A stretch of 45,364 bases of DNA from Alphaproteobacteria bacterium (GCA_017394405.1 JAFPYW010000036.1:1-45364), one strand, 5' to 3'; positions 17,587 to 25,969 are shown, counted from the first letter of the stretch. Notes: a model not told the origin generated them from the sequence alone. A program made the numbers and translations.

Positions 17587-17616
17587 ATAGCATTTTTCTT
17601 TTTCTTATGCTATAAT
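17587..17616 (+). promoter_or_regulatory. birA promoter region with an inverted repeat; probably leaderless
   Basis: A consensus TATAAT (17611-17616) ends 7 bases before the birA ATG. The -35 at 17-base spacing is weak (TAGCAT). A 7-bp inverted repeat, ATAGCAT (17587-17593) and ATGCTAT (17607-17613), spans the promoter and runs into the -10. A third related copy, ATAGCA, follows directly. It could bind a regulator. Confidence 0.5.
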
Positions 17617-17623
17617 ATAGCAA

Positions 17624-18289
17624 ATGAAATGGGAAATCAAGCAATTTAATTCATTGGTCAGTACTAATTTAACGGCCCGGTCTTTTGGGCCCGGAACGGT
17701 TGTTATGGCTGAAACACAAACCGGTGGGCGGGGGCGTTATGGCCGTGTATGGCAAAGTCCGCGGGGAAATTTATATGTTTCCTTTGTGTTTGAATCTGAT
17801 CCGAAACGGGATGCATATCTGTCTTTTTTAACAGGGTTGGCGTTGGCGGAAAGTTTGCCAGAGTTCAGTGTGCGCCTGAAATGGCCGAATGACATTTTAT
17901 TGGATGGAAAAAAAGTTGCCGGTATTTTATTAGAAACGGTTGAAAATAAAATTATAGTTGGTATTGGTGTGAATTTGCTCAGCAACCCAGATAAAAATGT
18001 CCTGTATCCGACGGCCAATTTGGGTGGGCGTTTAAGCCCTATCGGGTTGGTCAAACGTTTGATGATTCAATACGAGGCCTTGTTTGATGTATTAGAACGA
18101 AAGGGATTCAAAAAAATTCGGGCGCGTTGGTTGGATTTGGCTGTTGGCGTGGGGGATACCATTTCGGTCCATTTGCCAAACGAGGAATTGATTGGCCAGT
18201 TTAAGGGGATTTCTCCGGAAGGGGCTTTGTTATTAAAGGTTGGAAAGACAATCCATTGCATCACTGCGGGTGATGTGTTTTTAATTTAA
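17624..18289 (+). CDS. birA: Biotin-[acetyl-CoA-carboxylase] ligase
   Basis: 221 residues. It activates biotin with ATP and attaches it to biotin carboxyl carrier protein. ETQTGGRGRYGRVWQSP is the biotin/adenylate loop, LKWPNDILLDGKKVAGIL holds the catalytic Lys, and GIGVNLLSNP is also typical. The N-terminal winged helix of E. coli BirA is absent, so this is a class I enzyme that cannot act as the biotin-operon repressor. Neither biotin genes nor acc genes are near. No Shine-Dalgarno sequence precedes the ATG, and the -10 is 7 bases upstream. The next gene is rnj, an order seen in Alphaproteobacteria, though coaX is missing between them. Confidence 0.95.
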   Translation: MKWEIKQFNSLVSTNLTARSFGPGTVVMAETQTGGRGRYGRVWQSPRGNLYVSFVFESDPKRDAYLSFLTGLALAESLPEFSVRLKWPNDILLDGKKVAGILLETVENKIIVGIGVNLLSNPDKNVLYPTANLGGRLSPIGLVKRLMIQYEALFDVLERKGFKKIRARWLDLAVGVGDTISVHLPNEELIGQFKGISPEGALLLKVGKTIHCITAGDVFLI

Positions 18290-18316
18290 TGTTTAATTTT
18301 AATTGAAAGAAATAAT

Positions 18317-19999
18317 ATGGAAAACGAAAATACAGAAAAAATTATTATTCCAGATGATCAGTTGGTATTTGTGCCATTGGGCGGTGCCACGGCAATCGGA
18401 ATGAACTTTTTTGCCTATGGATATCATGGCAAGTGGTTGGTGGTTGATTGTGGTATAGGTTTCCCAGGCGAAAATTTGCCGGGAGTTGATTGTTTGTTGC
18501 CGGATCCGCAATTTTTAGCGGAACGTAAAGCAGACATAGTTGGTGTGGTTATTACCCATGGTCATGAAGATCATATTGGTGCCATCGGTTATTTATGGCA
18601 CGATTTACAATGTCCGATTTATTGTACCGCATTTGCTAATGAATTGGTGGAATCAAAATTAGATGAAATGGGTTTATTAGGGCGCGCTGATACGCATGTT
18701 GTTGCCAGTGGAGATGTAATTGATTTAACGCCATTTGAGGTGGAATTTGTGCAAATGAACCATTCGTTGCCGGAGCCTAATGCGTTGGCCATTCGTACAA
18801 AAGAAGGTTTGGTCGTACATACAGGTGATTGGCGTTTAGACAAAGATCCCATTTTAGGGCAAGAGCCGGATTTTAAGACGCTACAGGCCTTGGGTGAAGA
18901 GGGGGTTTTAGCGTTGGTTTGTGATTCTACGAACGCTTCTGGCGGCAATCAAAAGGGAACAGAAGCCGACGTGCGGGAAACTTTGATTAAACTGGTCGGG
19001 CAATATCCGGGTGTTCAAATTGCTGTGGGATGTTTTGCCAGCAACGTGGCACGTATGGAAAGTATATATGAGGCGGCTAAACAAAACGGACGTGAGGTGT
19101 GTTTATTAGGGCGTAGTTTGTGGCGTATAGATGCAGCCGGTCGGGCAACCGGGTATTTCAAAGATATTCCTGAATTTTTGTCCGAAGAAGAGGCTTTGGA
19201 ACGCCCAAGAGGAAGCGTGTTATATATATGTACGGGTTCCCAGGGTGAACCTTACTCTGCCTTAAACAATTTGGCTGCGACAACGCCAAACAAAAATAGT
19301 GTTTATTTTGGCGCGGATGATGTGGTTATTTTCTCCTCACGCGTGATTCCGGGAAATGAAAAGGCAATTTCGTTGTTGCAAAAACGCTTGTCCAGTAAAG
19401 GGATTAAAATTGTAACGGATAAAGACGCATTAGTTCATGTTTCTGGCCATTATGCTGGGGAAGATTTGGAAAAGTTATACGCTTTGTTAAAACCAAAAAT
19501 TTCTCTGCCAGTTCATGGGGAAACATTGGAATTGGTTTATCATAGCAATGTCGCTAAAAAGTGTGGTGTTCCGTACGTTTTTTGCTTGGAAGATGGAGAA
19601 GCAATTGCTTTGAGCGGAGAATCACCTGAAATTTTAGGTGAAGTGCCGGCGGGTATTTTGGCAGTAGATGGCAAGCAAATCATTCCTTTGAATGCCGAAG
19701 TGATTAAGAAACGGCGTAAAATGATGGATGAGGGCAGTGCCGTTTTAACGCTTGTCATCAATAAGGAAGGTAAGGTGTTGGGTGAGCCGCAATTATCAAC
19801 ATTTGGATTGTTGGCGTCGGACAGCGCGGATCAGTCCGAATTATTGAGTCGTATTACCAATGCAATGGAAGAAATCGATCCGACGCGTTTGAATGATGAT
19901 AATTTAATCAAGGATCAAATGCGCCATACAATTCGCCAGTTTTTGTCCGAAAAATATGGTAAAAAGCCATTGATGGATATTCATTTAATACGTGTATAA
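18317..19999 (+). CDS. rnj: Ribonuclease J
   Basis: 560-residue metallo-beta-lactamase-fold RNase with 5'-3' exo and endo activity in mRNA decay and rRNA maturation. VPLGGATAIGMNFFAY opens the domain. THGHEDHIGA is the zinc motif. HTGDWRLD and the late HVSGHYAGEDLEKLY (beta-CASP motif) follow. The C-terminal region (ITNAMEEIDPTRLNDDNLIK) matches the RNase J tail. Full length for the alphaproteobacterial enzyme. The start lies 27 bases after birA; the ribosome-binding site is weak (GAAAGAAAT), so translation may depend on transcription from birA. Confidence 0.96.
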   Translation: MENENTEKIIIPDDQLVFVPLGGATAIGMNFFAYGYHGKWLVVDCGIGFPGENLPGVDCLLPDPQFLAERKADIVGVVITHGHEDHIGAIGYLWHDLQCPIYCTAFANELVESKLDEMGLLGRADTHVVASGDVIDLTPFEVEFVQMNHSLPEPNALAIRTKEGLVVHTGDWRLDKDPILGQEPDFKTLQALGEEGVLALVCDSTNASGGNQKGTEADVRETLIKLVGQYPGVQIAVGCFASNVARMESIYEAAKQNGREVCLLGRSLWRIDAAGRATGYFKDIPEFLSEEEALERPRGSVLYICTGSQGEPYSALNNLAATTPNKNSVYFGADDVVIFSSRVIPGNEKAISLLQKRLSSKGIKIVTDKDALVHVSGHYAGEDLEKLYALLKPKISLPVHGETLELVYHSNVAKKCGVPYVFCLEDGEAIALSGESPEILGEVPAGILAVDGKQIIPLNAEVIKKRRKMMDEGSAVLTLVINKEGKVLGEPQLSTFGLLASDSADQSELLSRITNAMEEIDPTRLNDDNLIKDQMRHTIRQFLSEKYGKKPLMDIHLIRV

Positions 20000-20011
20000 G
20001 AAAGGAATCAG

Positions 20012-20266
20012 ATGACTCATTATATATATAAGCCGGTTGGTGTGTGTTCCCGTGAAATCAGTTTCGATTTGGAAAATGGCAAAGTATTCAATGTGCGCTT
20101 TGTGGGTGGATGCCCGGGGAATTTGTTGGCTATTGGTAAATTGATCAATGGAGCGGATGCAACTTTTATTGTGGAACGATTAAAGGGAAATGATTGTGCA
20201 GGGAAGGGTACTTCTTGTGCGGATCAGTTGGCCAAAGCCATTGAACAGGCGATGAATCAGGGGTGA
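20012..20266 (+). CDS. TSCPD domain protein
   Basis: 84 residues. It matches the short TSCPD family (TIGR03905 type): VGVCSREISFDLENGKVFNV, FVGGCPGNLLAIGKLI, CAGKGTSCADQLAKAIEQA. The same domain occurs at the end of class II ribonucleotide reductases, but the stand-alone protein has no established function. Four conserved Cys residues suggest metal binding. An AAAGGA Shine-Dalgarno sequence precedes the ATG, 12 bases after rnj. It converges on the thioesterase gene with no gap. Confidence 0.85.
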   Translation: MTHYIYKPVGVCSREISFDLENGKVFNVRFVGGCPGNLLAIGKLINGADATFIVERLKGNDCAGKGTSCADQLAKAIEQAMNQG

Positions 20267-21004
20267 TTACCTGTCCCTTTTTGCCCAATGGAATCGAATG
20301 CGAGCAAAATTGATATCCGGATTTGTAGCAGAAACGATTTGATGGTCAGTAAAGCCAGGGGCAATTTGCGTTTGAATGCGCAAAGAATCGCCTAATTTTG
20401 CAGCTTGTTTATACGCGGCCTGAATGCGTTGTAATTTTGCTTTTTTCAAAAATTCCGGGGAAAGAGTTCGTTCGGCAAATACGACGTAATTTGTATTATT
20501 TATGTGTTGATTAAAATCAATATGGTCTGTGGAAACAGGTTGCATTTGTTCAATATCTACCCGATTAATGGGGGGCAGATGCTGAAAATTTGGTTGTATC
20601 TGAATGGTTTTTAAGACATCTATCGGCAGACAATCCTTGACACGGGCTGGATGACCATTAAGGGTGTTCAATAATACAACTTGGCTGGTAGTGTGGAACA
20701 ATTCGGCTTTTGTTTCTTTGTTTTTCAGGGTATGTGCAAAAAATAAACAAGCGTTGGATGTTGTTAAAGGGGCGGTTTCCATTTGAACCGAATCAGTCCA
20801 ATGGGGCAGATTTTGAATTTGAACATCATAATTCTTTAAGATATAAGTTAAATTGTGTTTTTCACAAAAATCATAACCAATGCCGATGGATCGGCTGAAA
20901 CGATCCATAGAATCCTGTAACCAATTGAAAATACTGCGGATGCTCAATAAACTTTCACGGTCACATTCATAGCCCGCGACGTGGTAGTCAGTTAGATATC
21001 CCAT
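20267..21004 (-). CDS. Acyl-ACP thioesterase (FatA/FatB family)
   Basis: 245 residues with two hot-dog repeats. MGYLTDYHVAGYECDRESLL is the N-terminal hot-dog start. The catalytic Asn/His motif of the family is seen in DHIDFNQHINNTNYV (about residue 175). The enzyme hydrolyses acyl-ACP to release free fatty acids. It is best known from plants and from Firmicutes and Bacteroidetes, so a copy here may have been transferred. The start at 21004 has AAAGGA 8 bases upstream. Longer frames start at a TTG that is the promoter -35 and are rejected. Confidence 0.82.
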   Translation of the reverse strand: MGYLTDYHVAGYECDRESLLSIRSIFNWLQDSMDRFSRSIGIGYDFCEKHNLTYILKNYDVQIQNLPHWTDSVQMETAPLTTSNACLFFAHTLKNKETKAELFHTTSQVVLLNTLNGHPARVKDCLPIDVLKTIQIQPNFQHLPPINRVDIEQMQPVSTDHIDFNQHINNTNYVVFAERTLSPEFLKKAKLQRIQAAYKQAAKLGDSLRIQTQIAPGFTDHQIVSATNPDINFARIRFHWAKRDR

Positions 21005-21029
21005 TTTTTGCATCCTTTCTGTGTTGGAT

Positions 21030-21058
21030 AGCATATCAGATCGAAACGAAAAAGTCAA
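21030..21058 (-). promoter_or_regulatory. Thioesterase gene promoter
   Basis: TTGACT (21053-21058), 17-base spacer, TATGCT (21030-21035) on the minus strand. Confidence 0.55.
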
Positions 21059-21232
21059 GAATTAGGTAGAGCCCTTGAAATTTGGAACGAATCGGTAAAT
21101 GCTCGATGCCGATTCATTATAAAAAGAGGGCAAAAATGATCTTGAATAGTCATTTTTTATGCAAAATCGGGGTATTTGAGGGGTAAAAATGAAAAAAAAT
21201 GCGTTTTTTTTGATAAAAAGTGATTTTTTTTA
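21059..21232 (+). other. AT-rich gene-free stretch upstream of the HU promoter
   Basis: The space between the thioesterase start and the HU start (about 310 bases) has no gene. Besides the two promoters it holds a possible hairpin (GAATCGG at 21089-21095, CCGATTC at 21109-21115, 13-base loop) and, from about 21180, runs of A and T that could bend DNA or act as an UP element for HU. The function of the hairpin is unknown. Confidence 0.4.
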
Positions 21233-21262
21233 TTGACAATGCTTTTTTTATCTGCATAAAAT
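21233..21262 (+). promoter_or_regulatory. HU gene promoter
   Basis: TTGACA (21233-21238), 18-base spacer, TAAAAT (21257-21262), with a leader of about 50 bases ending in AAGGAG. Confidence 0.75.
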
Positions 21263-21317
21263 GTGAGTACAGACACAAAAGTGGCTGTTGTTTAACAAAG
21301 ATATAAGGAGAAATAAA

Positions 21318-21590
21318 ATGAATAAAACAGAATTCGTTGAAGCTGTTGCTAAAGAAGCAAAAGTGTCCAAAGCCGCTGCTGCCGCCGTCGTGGCCGCTGC
21401 TCAAGCTGTTGTGACAAAAGCCGTGAAAAAAGGCGATACAGTACAATTGACAGGTTTCGTGACATTTGGTGTTGCAAAACGTGCTGCTCGTAACGGTCGT
21501 AACCCTGCTACAGGCAAAACAATTAAGATTGCTGCTCGCAAGGTTGTGAAAGTGAAAGCTGGTAAAGCTTTGAGAGACGCTGTTAAATAA
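21318..21590 (+). CDS. hup: DNA-binding protein HU
   Basis: 90 residues, the normal HU length. MNKTEFVEAVAKEAKVSKA opens the helical dimer body. VQLTGFVTFGVAKRAARNGR and NPATGKTIKIAARK form the beta arms with the Pro that intercalates DNA. VVKVKAGKALRDAV ends the protein. It compacts and bends the chromosome. The ATG at 21318 has an AAGGAG site; an upstream start at 21288 is rejected because it lies before that site. There is a strong promoter, an AT-rich upstream region and a good terminator, as expected for an abundant protein. Confidence 0.97.
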   Translation: MNKTEFVEAVAKEAKVSKAAAAAVVAAAQAVVTKAVKKGDTVQLTGFVTFGVAKRAARNGRNPATGKTIKIAARKVVKVKAGKALRDAVK

Positions 21591-21611
21591 GTAACAGTGA
21601 ATATCTTTATT

Positions 21612-21648
21612 TCTCCATTGGGGCTATGGTCTCAATGGAGATTTTTTT
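21612..21648 (+). terminator. HU gene terminator
   Basis: Perfect 9-bp stem (21612-21620 with 21633-21641, arms TCTCCATTG and CAATGGAGA) followed by seven T. Confidence 0.88.
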
Positions 21649-21699
21649 ATTGCAAACTTTTGCCAAGTGTGATAGGGTGATGGAAAAGGGAGAAAAACC

Positions 21700-22773
21700 A
21701 TGAAGCCGGTGTTGGCCACTATGTTATCTGTATCTGGGCTTGTTTTAACGGATGCTGAAAAGCGTTTGTTGGAACGGGCCAATCCGATGGGCGTGACATT
21801 GTTTCGTCGTAATATAAAAGATAAGAAACAAGTAAAAGCATTGATAAAGTCCATTAAAGAGGTAATCGGTCGTGAAGATGTTTTGATTGCTGTGGATCAA
21901 GAAGGTGGTCGAGTTTGCCGTTTTGCTCCTCCGAAGTGGCCGGTTTATGTGTCGCAATATGCGTTGGGATCATTAAATGGTGAGGATGGCGAAGAAATGA
22001 CCCGCCTGCATGGCGCCCTGATAGCCGCTGATTTGCGTGAATTGGGGGTCAATTGGAATTATGCACCGGTGCTGGACGTGATGTATCAGGACACAACGGT
22101 TGCTTTAGGAAATCGTATTTTTTCATCCGATGAAAAGAAAGTAGCAGCTTATGGAAAAATTTTATTGGATACTTATCAAGAAAACGGAATTTGTCCGTGT
22201 GTGAAACATTTGCCGGGTCATGGCCGTGCCGTAGTAGATCCGCATTTGAATTTACCGGTTTTACCCCAAAGTTTGAAGGAATTGAAGAAGGATTTTTATC
22301 CGTTTTCCGCGATTGGTCAGGATGCTCCCGCCGGAATGACAGCACACATTGTGATTTCTGCGGTGGATGATAGGCCCGTTACCCAATCTAAGAAGGCCAT
22401 TAAGGAAATTATTCGTGGCCGGATTGGCTTTAAGGGGTTTTTAATTTCGGATGCAATTGACATGAAAGCGTTGGGTGGTAGCTTGGCTGAACGAACAAAG
22501 ACGAGTTTGGACGCCGGGTGTGATGCCGTTTGCTATTGCTTTGGTATAGAAAACGAGTTGAAATCAGTTATTAAGGCGGCACAGCCCTTGACGGATGCGG
22601 CACTGGAACGCTTTGCGCGCATTCAAAGTGTTGTGACGAAAAAGCCCTTCAAATTGAATAAAAAGGAGGCCTATTGTCGATATGCTGAGTTGGCGCAAAA
22701 GACCACAAATTTAACGACAGATTACGATGCAGTGGAAATTTTACATAAAATGAAAGGCCAAAAATGCCAATAA
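21700..22773 (+). CDS. nagZ: Beta-N-acetylhexosaminidase NagZ (GH3)
   Basis: 357 residues. NagZ removes GlcNAc from anhydromuropeptides in the cytoplasm during peptidoglycan recycling. LIAVDQEGGRVCRF, KHLPGHGRAVVDPH (with the catalytic His on the flexible loop) and LISDAIDMKAL (nucleophile Asp) are intact. No signal peptide, so cytoplasmic. The start follows a GGGAG Shine-Dalgarno sequence. Its last 10 bases overlap the amidase gene, forming a two-gene recycling operon. Confidence 0.93.
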   Translation: MKPVLATMLSVSGLVLTDAEKRLLERANPMGVTLFRRNIKDKKQVKALIKSIKEVIGREDVLIAVDQEGGRVCRFAPPKWPVYVSQYALGSLNGEDGEEMTRLHGALIAADLRELGVNWNYAPVLDVMYQDTTVALGNRIFSSDEKKVAAYGKILLDTYQENGICPCVKHLPGHGRAVVDPHLNLPVLPQSLKELKKDFYPFSAIGQDAPAGMTAHIVISAVDDRPVTQSKKAIKEIIRGRIGFKGFLISDAIDMKALGGSLAERTKTSLDAGCDAVCYCFGIENELKSVIKAAQPLTDAALERFARIQSVVTKKPFKLNKKEAYCRYAELAQKTTNLTTDYDAVEILHKMKGQKCQ

Positions 22774-23492
22774 AACAATTGAAATGGCCTCATTTTGGTG
22801 AGCGAGATCCACATAAAAAAATAAGCCACTTGGTTGTGCATTGTTTTGCTTTTCCTATTAAGAAAAATCTGAAATTGTGGGATAAATTGGGGGTTGGCCC
22901 GCACTATATGATTGATAATAAAGGGAATGTCAGTCAATTTGTCGGGGAAAATAGGGTGGCGTGGCATGCTGGTAAAAGTTTTTGGCGTGGAAATACGGGC
23001 CTGAACGCTACTTCAATTGGTATTGAGTTATACAGCCCCAGTTTTGGGCAAAAACCATATCCGAAAGTTCAGCTGGATGCATTTGTGAAATTAGCAACAA
23101 AAATTATAAAAAAATACCATATCCGCCCAGAAAATGTTGTGGGACACAGTGATATTGCGCCATCACGCAAATTAGATCCAAATGTAGCGTTTCCTTGGGA
23201 AGAAATGGCAGAAAGGGGAATCGGTTTATGGCCGAAAAAACAAGCTAAACGAAAATCTTTGAAGCGTACAAAAACTTTACTGAAAGAAATAGGGTATGAT
23301 GTGGCAGATGAAAGGGCAGCATTGTTGGCCTTTATGCGTCATTTTATGCCCGAAAGAGTTCCCGTTGATCATGCGAGTATTGACAAAATGGAAGGTAATT
23401 TACCGAAATTTATTGCTAAAATTGGCAAGAAAGATAAGGATCTTCGGCAGATGCTGGAAAATGTTGCTGTTCTTTATGCACATCAAAGATAA
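22764..23492 (+). CDS. ampD: N-acetylmuramoyl-L-alanine amidase, AmpD type
   Basis: 242 residues of the Amidase_2 family. Zinc ligands are visible in LVVHCFA (first His) and VVGHSDIAPSRKLDP (second His and Asp, plus the catalytic Lys region). GPHYMIDNKGNVSQFV and WHAGKS are the substrate-binding strands. No signal peptide. A C-terminal part from about residue 155 (LLKEIGYDVADERAALLAFM) resembles the short peptidoglycan-binding tail found in some of these amidases, and the last 50 residues are less clear. It cleaves the amide between anhydroMurNAc and the stem peptide, the step after or beside NagZ. Confidence 0.9.
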   Translation: MPIKQLKWPHFGERDPHKKISHLVVHCFAFPIKKNLKLWDKLGVGPHYMIDNKGNVSQFVGENRVAWHAGKSFWRGNTGLNATSIGIELYSPSFGQKPYPKVQLDAFVKLATKIIKKYHIRPENVVGHSDIAPSRKLDPNVAFPWEEMAERGIGLWPKKQAKRKSLKRTKTLLKEIGYDVADERAALLAFMRHFMPERVPVDHASIDKMEGNLPKFIAKIGKKDKDLRQMLENVAVLYAHQR

Positions 23493-23521
23493 TTGACAAA
23501 AATAATTTTTTTAGGTAGAAT
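23493..23521 (+). promoter_or_regulatory. Promoter of the SAM-hydroxide adenosyltransferase-like gene
   Basis: TTGACA (23493-23498), 17-base spacer, TAGAAT (23516-23521), directly after the ampD stop. Confidence 0.75.
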
Positions 23522-23546
23522 AACGCAACTTTTTATGGAGGTGCTC

Positions 23547-24338
23547 ATGGGTTATTATATAGATTTTATTGCGGATTATAGTGAAAAAACAGGTATGGAT
23601 GATTTGGCCTTTTCAGAGGTAAATCGTCGTTTGGTTGAAGAATTTGATTTGAGAGGACTTGCTTTCCCCATGATCAAAAACTTGTCTGTGAATCCTTTTA
23701 ACACTGTTGAAACGGGGTTTGTTGTGGCGCAATTGGCGCAAAATTCTCGTTTGGGTAGACAACACATCGTATATCATAATACGGCACCGAGAAAAGATGA
23801 GTTATCTGCTCGATCCAACAATGCCGGCGAATTTTTGGCTGTTTGTGAATTGTCAAATGGTGTGCGTGTAATTGGGGCATACAGCGGCTACACTTTTTCG
23901 TTTTTAGATGCGCCGATTTATCGTGTAAAATGTGCGACAGATGGCTCGCAATTTAGATCTAGGGATGTTTTTCCGGCTTGTATTGCCTCTTTGGCTGCAC
24001 ATGCGGGACAGCCTTTGTCCACTTGGGAATTATTGGGCGAACAAGTGTTCAATGTACCGCCAGTTCCGGAAAATATCATTTGTTCTGTTGATGGATACGG
24101 TAACTTGAAAACAAATGTCCACTTGATTGGAACGGCCAGATTGGTTGAAATTAAAGGTATTTGTTTGCCTGTATCCACGGGAACGGGTATTTTTGCGGTT
24201 CCGGATGGCAGTTTGATCTTGGCTCCAGGATCATCCGGTTGGAATGGGGCCAGATGGACGGAAGTGTGTTTGCGCGGAGGATCTGCAGCCAGTTGTTTCA
24301 ATAATCCTAAACCAGGTGATAAAGTTATAATTAAATAA
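23547..24338 (+). CDS. SAM hydroxide adenosyltransferase-like protein (DUF62 superfamily)
   Basis: 263 residues plus stop. MGYYIDFIADY at the N-terminus, NPFNTVETGFVVAQLA (about residue 50), HIVYHNTAPRKD (about 75) and SQFRSRDVFPACIASLAAH (about 132) line up with the plan of the DUF62 enzymes, which hydrolyse SAM to adenosine and methionine. The usual Asp-rich and HGRDIFAP motifs are changed, so the activity is not certain. A GGAGGTG Shine-Dalgarno sequence fixes the ATG at 23547. The longer frame begins at the promoter -35 and is rejected. It is a single-gene unit after nagZ-ampD. Confidence 0.55.
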   Translation: MGYYIDFIADYSEKTGMDDLAFSEVNRRLVEEFDLRGLAFPMIKNLSVNPFNTVETGFVVAQLAQNSRLGRQHIVYHNTAPRKDELSARSNNAGEFLAVCELSNGVRVIGAYSGYTFSFLDAPIYRVKCATDGSQFRSRDVFPACIASLAAHAGQPLSTWELLGEQVFNVPPVPENIICSVDGYGNLKTNVHLIGTARLVEIKGICLPVSTGTGIFAVPDGSLILAPGSSGWNGARWTEVCLRGGSAASCFNNPKPGDKVIIK

Positions 24339-24347
24339 ATTTGTCTA

Positions 24348-24376
24348 TTGTCTTTTTGTTTTTCTTTTGATAAGAT
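24348..24376 (+). promoter_or_regulatory. IalB-rlmN promoter
   Basis: TTGTCT (24348-24353), 17-base spacer, TAAGAT (24371-24376), followed by AAAAGGAGG before the ATG at 24404. Confidence 0.6.
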
Positions 24377-24403
24377 GAAAGAAAATAAAAAAAGGAGGAT
24401 TAA

Positions 24404-24907
24404 ATGAAAAAATATGTTTTTTTAATGGGATTGTTTATGTCCAGTGTTGCTTGCGCGGCCGAAGTGGAAGTTTTGGGGACCTTTGATAATTGGTCGGCGT
24501 ACAGTTATGATGATGGAACGGATCATGTGTGTTATATGGCTTCTCAGCCCACAAAATCACAAGGAAAGTATTCACGCCGAGATGATGTGTTGTTGATTGT
24601 GACACATCGCCCGAAAGAGAAAAGTTTTGACGTGGTCAATGTTGTGGCCGGTTATACATATAAGTCCAATAGTACACCACAATTTACAATTGACAAGAAT
24701 AAAGCCGTTGAGTTAAAACCACATGAAACAACTGCCTGGGCGAAAAACAGCGCAACAGACGCCAAATTAGTGGCTGATATGAAAAAAGGAACTCAGGCCT
24801 CTTTGGTGGGAACATCTGCACGTGGTACAAAAACAACTGATACTTTTTCTCTAAAGGGTTTTTCAAAGGCGTATGATACAATCAATAAGGCCTGTGGTCG
24901 CGAATGA
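24404..24907 (+). CDS. Invasion-associated locus B (IalB) family protein
   Basis: 167 residues. Signal peptide about 1-18 (FLMGLFMSSVACAAEVEV). The mature part fits the IalB family: FDNWSAYSYDD, VCYMASQP, VLLIVTHRPKEKSFDVVNVV, GYTY, AWAKNSATDAKLV, SARGTKTTDTFSLKGFS and a final Cys. The name comes from Bartonella, but the family is widespread in free-living Alphaproteobacteria and the molecular role is unclear. The start of rlmN overlaps its stop (ATGA), the same gene order as in many Alphaproteobacteria. Confidence 0.88.
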   Translation: MKKYVFLMGLFMSSVACAAEVEVLGTFDNWSAYSYDDGTDHVCYMASQPTKSQGKYSRRDDVLLIVTHRPKEKSFDVVNVVAGYTYKSNSTPQFTIDKNKAVELKPHETTAWAKNSATDAKLVADMKKGTQASLVGTSARGTKTTDTFSLKGFSKAYDTINKACGRE

Positions 24908-25962
24908 AAAAGGAACTGGTTGGTTTATCGCTTGATGAGTTGAAAAAAGAATTGGAAAGTATCGGACAAAAAGCTTTCCGAGCCAAGCAGTTATGGCAAT
25001 GGATTTATAATAAAGGTGAAACGGACTTTGATAAAATGTCCAGTTTATCAAAGGATTTTCGGTCTGAATTAAAAGAAAAATACACGGTTACCCATCCTGA
25101 AATTATTTTGGAACAAATTTCTACAGACGGAACGCGCAAGTGGTTGATGCGCTTCAAGGATGGGGCAGAAATTGAATCTGTGTTTATCCCTGAGGAAGAT
25201 TGCGGGGCTGTATGTGTTTCCACTCAAGTCGGATGTGCTCAAGGGTGTAAATTTTGTAATACTGGTACACAAAAACTGATGCGAAATTTGACCGCAGCTG
25301 AAATTGTGGGACAGGTGATGGCCGCACGAGATGCTTTACATGAATGGCCCACAAAGACGGATGAAAATCGTTTGCTTTCAAATGTGGTGTTTATGGGGAT
25401 GGGTGAGCCGTTGTATAACTTTGATAATGTCAAAACCGCTATTGGTATTTTGAATGATGGTGATGGCATGGCGATTTCCAAGCGTAAGATTACGGTATCG
25501 ACCGCTGGTCGTGCGGATAAAATTCCAGAGTTAGCGGATTTGGGCGTCAAGTTAGCAATCAGTTTGCATGCGCCGAATAATGAGTTGCGTAATAAGTTGA
25601 TGCCGATCAATCGTAAATTCTCGCTGGAAGAATTGATGGCGGCATGTAAAGAATATCAAAAGCGGTGTGAACGCCGGCATTTTATTACAATGGCCTATGT
25701 GCTGTTAAAAGATGTGAATGACAGCTTGGAGTGCGCCAAAGAATTGACTGAACTGGTGAAGGGATTAGAGGTCAAGTTCAACTTAATTCCGTTTCATCCA
25801 TGGGAAGGGTGTCCGTTTGAGCCAAGCAGTAATAATCAAATTCACCGCTTTGCCAAGTTTTTGGAAGACAAATGGTTTGCTGCTCCTATCCGTCGAACAC
25901 GCGGGGAAGACATTATGGCCGCTTGTGGTCAGTTAAAGACAGAACATAATAAAAAGTGTTGA
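24904..25962 (+). CDS. rlmN: Dual-specificity 23S rRNA A2503 / tRNA A37 C2-methyltransferase
   Basis: 352-residue radical SAM enzyme. The 4Fe-4S motif is CAQGCKFCNTG (CxxxCxxC). The Cys that carries the methyl intermediate is the final MAACGQL, and a second is in the DCGAVCVSTQVGC segment. The N-terminal helical domain (QKAFRAKQLWQWIYNKG) is typical. GMGEPLYNFDNV and STAGRADKIPEL follow. RlmN modifies the peptidyl transferase region and some tRNAs. Translation is coupled to the IalB-family gene by a 4-base overlap. Confidence 0.97.
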   Translation: MKKELVGLSLDELKKELESIGQKAFRAKQLWQWIYNKGETDFDKMSSLSKDFRSELKEKYTVTHPEIILEQISTDGTRKWLMRFKDGAEIESVFIPEEDCGAVCVSTQVGCAQGCKFCNTGTQKLMRNLTAAEIVGQVMAARDALHEWPTKTDENRLLSNVVFMGMGEPLYNFDNVKTAIGILNDGDGMAISKRKITVSTAGRADKIPELADLGVKLAISLHAPNNELRNKLMPINRKFSLEELMAACKEYQKRCERRHFITMAYVLLKDVNDSLECAKELTELVKGLEVKFNLIPFHPWEGCPFEPSSNNQIHRFAKFLEDKWFAAPIRRTRGEDIMAACGQLKTEHNKKC

Positions 25963-25969
25963 CTTGTGT

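Noticed and set aside
21089-21115. Hairpin upstream of HU as a terminator or riboswitch
   Set aside because: It has no T-run on either side and lies outside both transcripts; kept only as an unexplained hairpin.
23493-23546. Longer N-terminus for the DUF62-like gene
   Set aside because: Its TTG is the -35 hexamer of the promoter; the GGAGG site fixes 23547.
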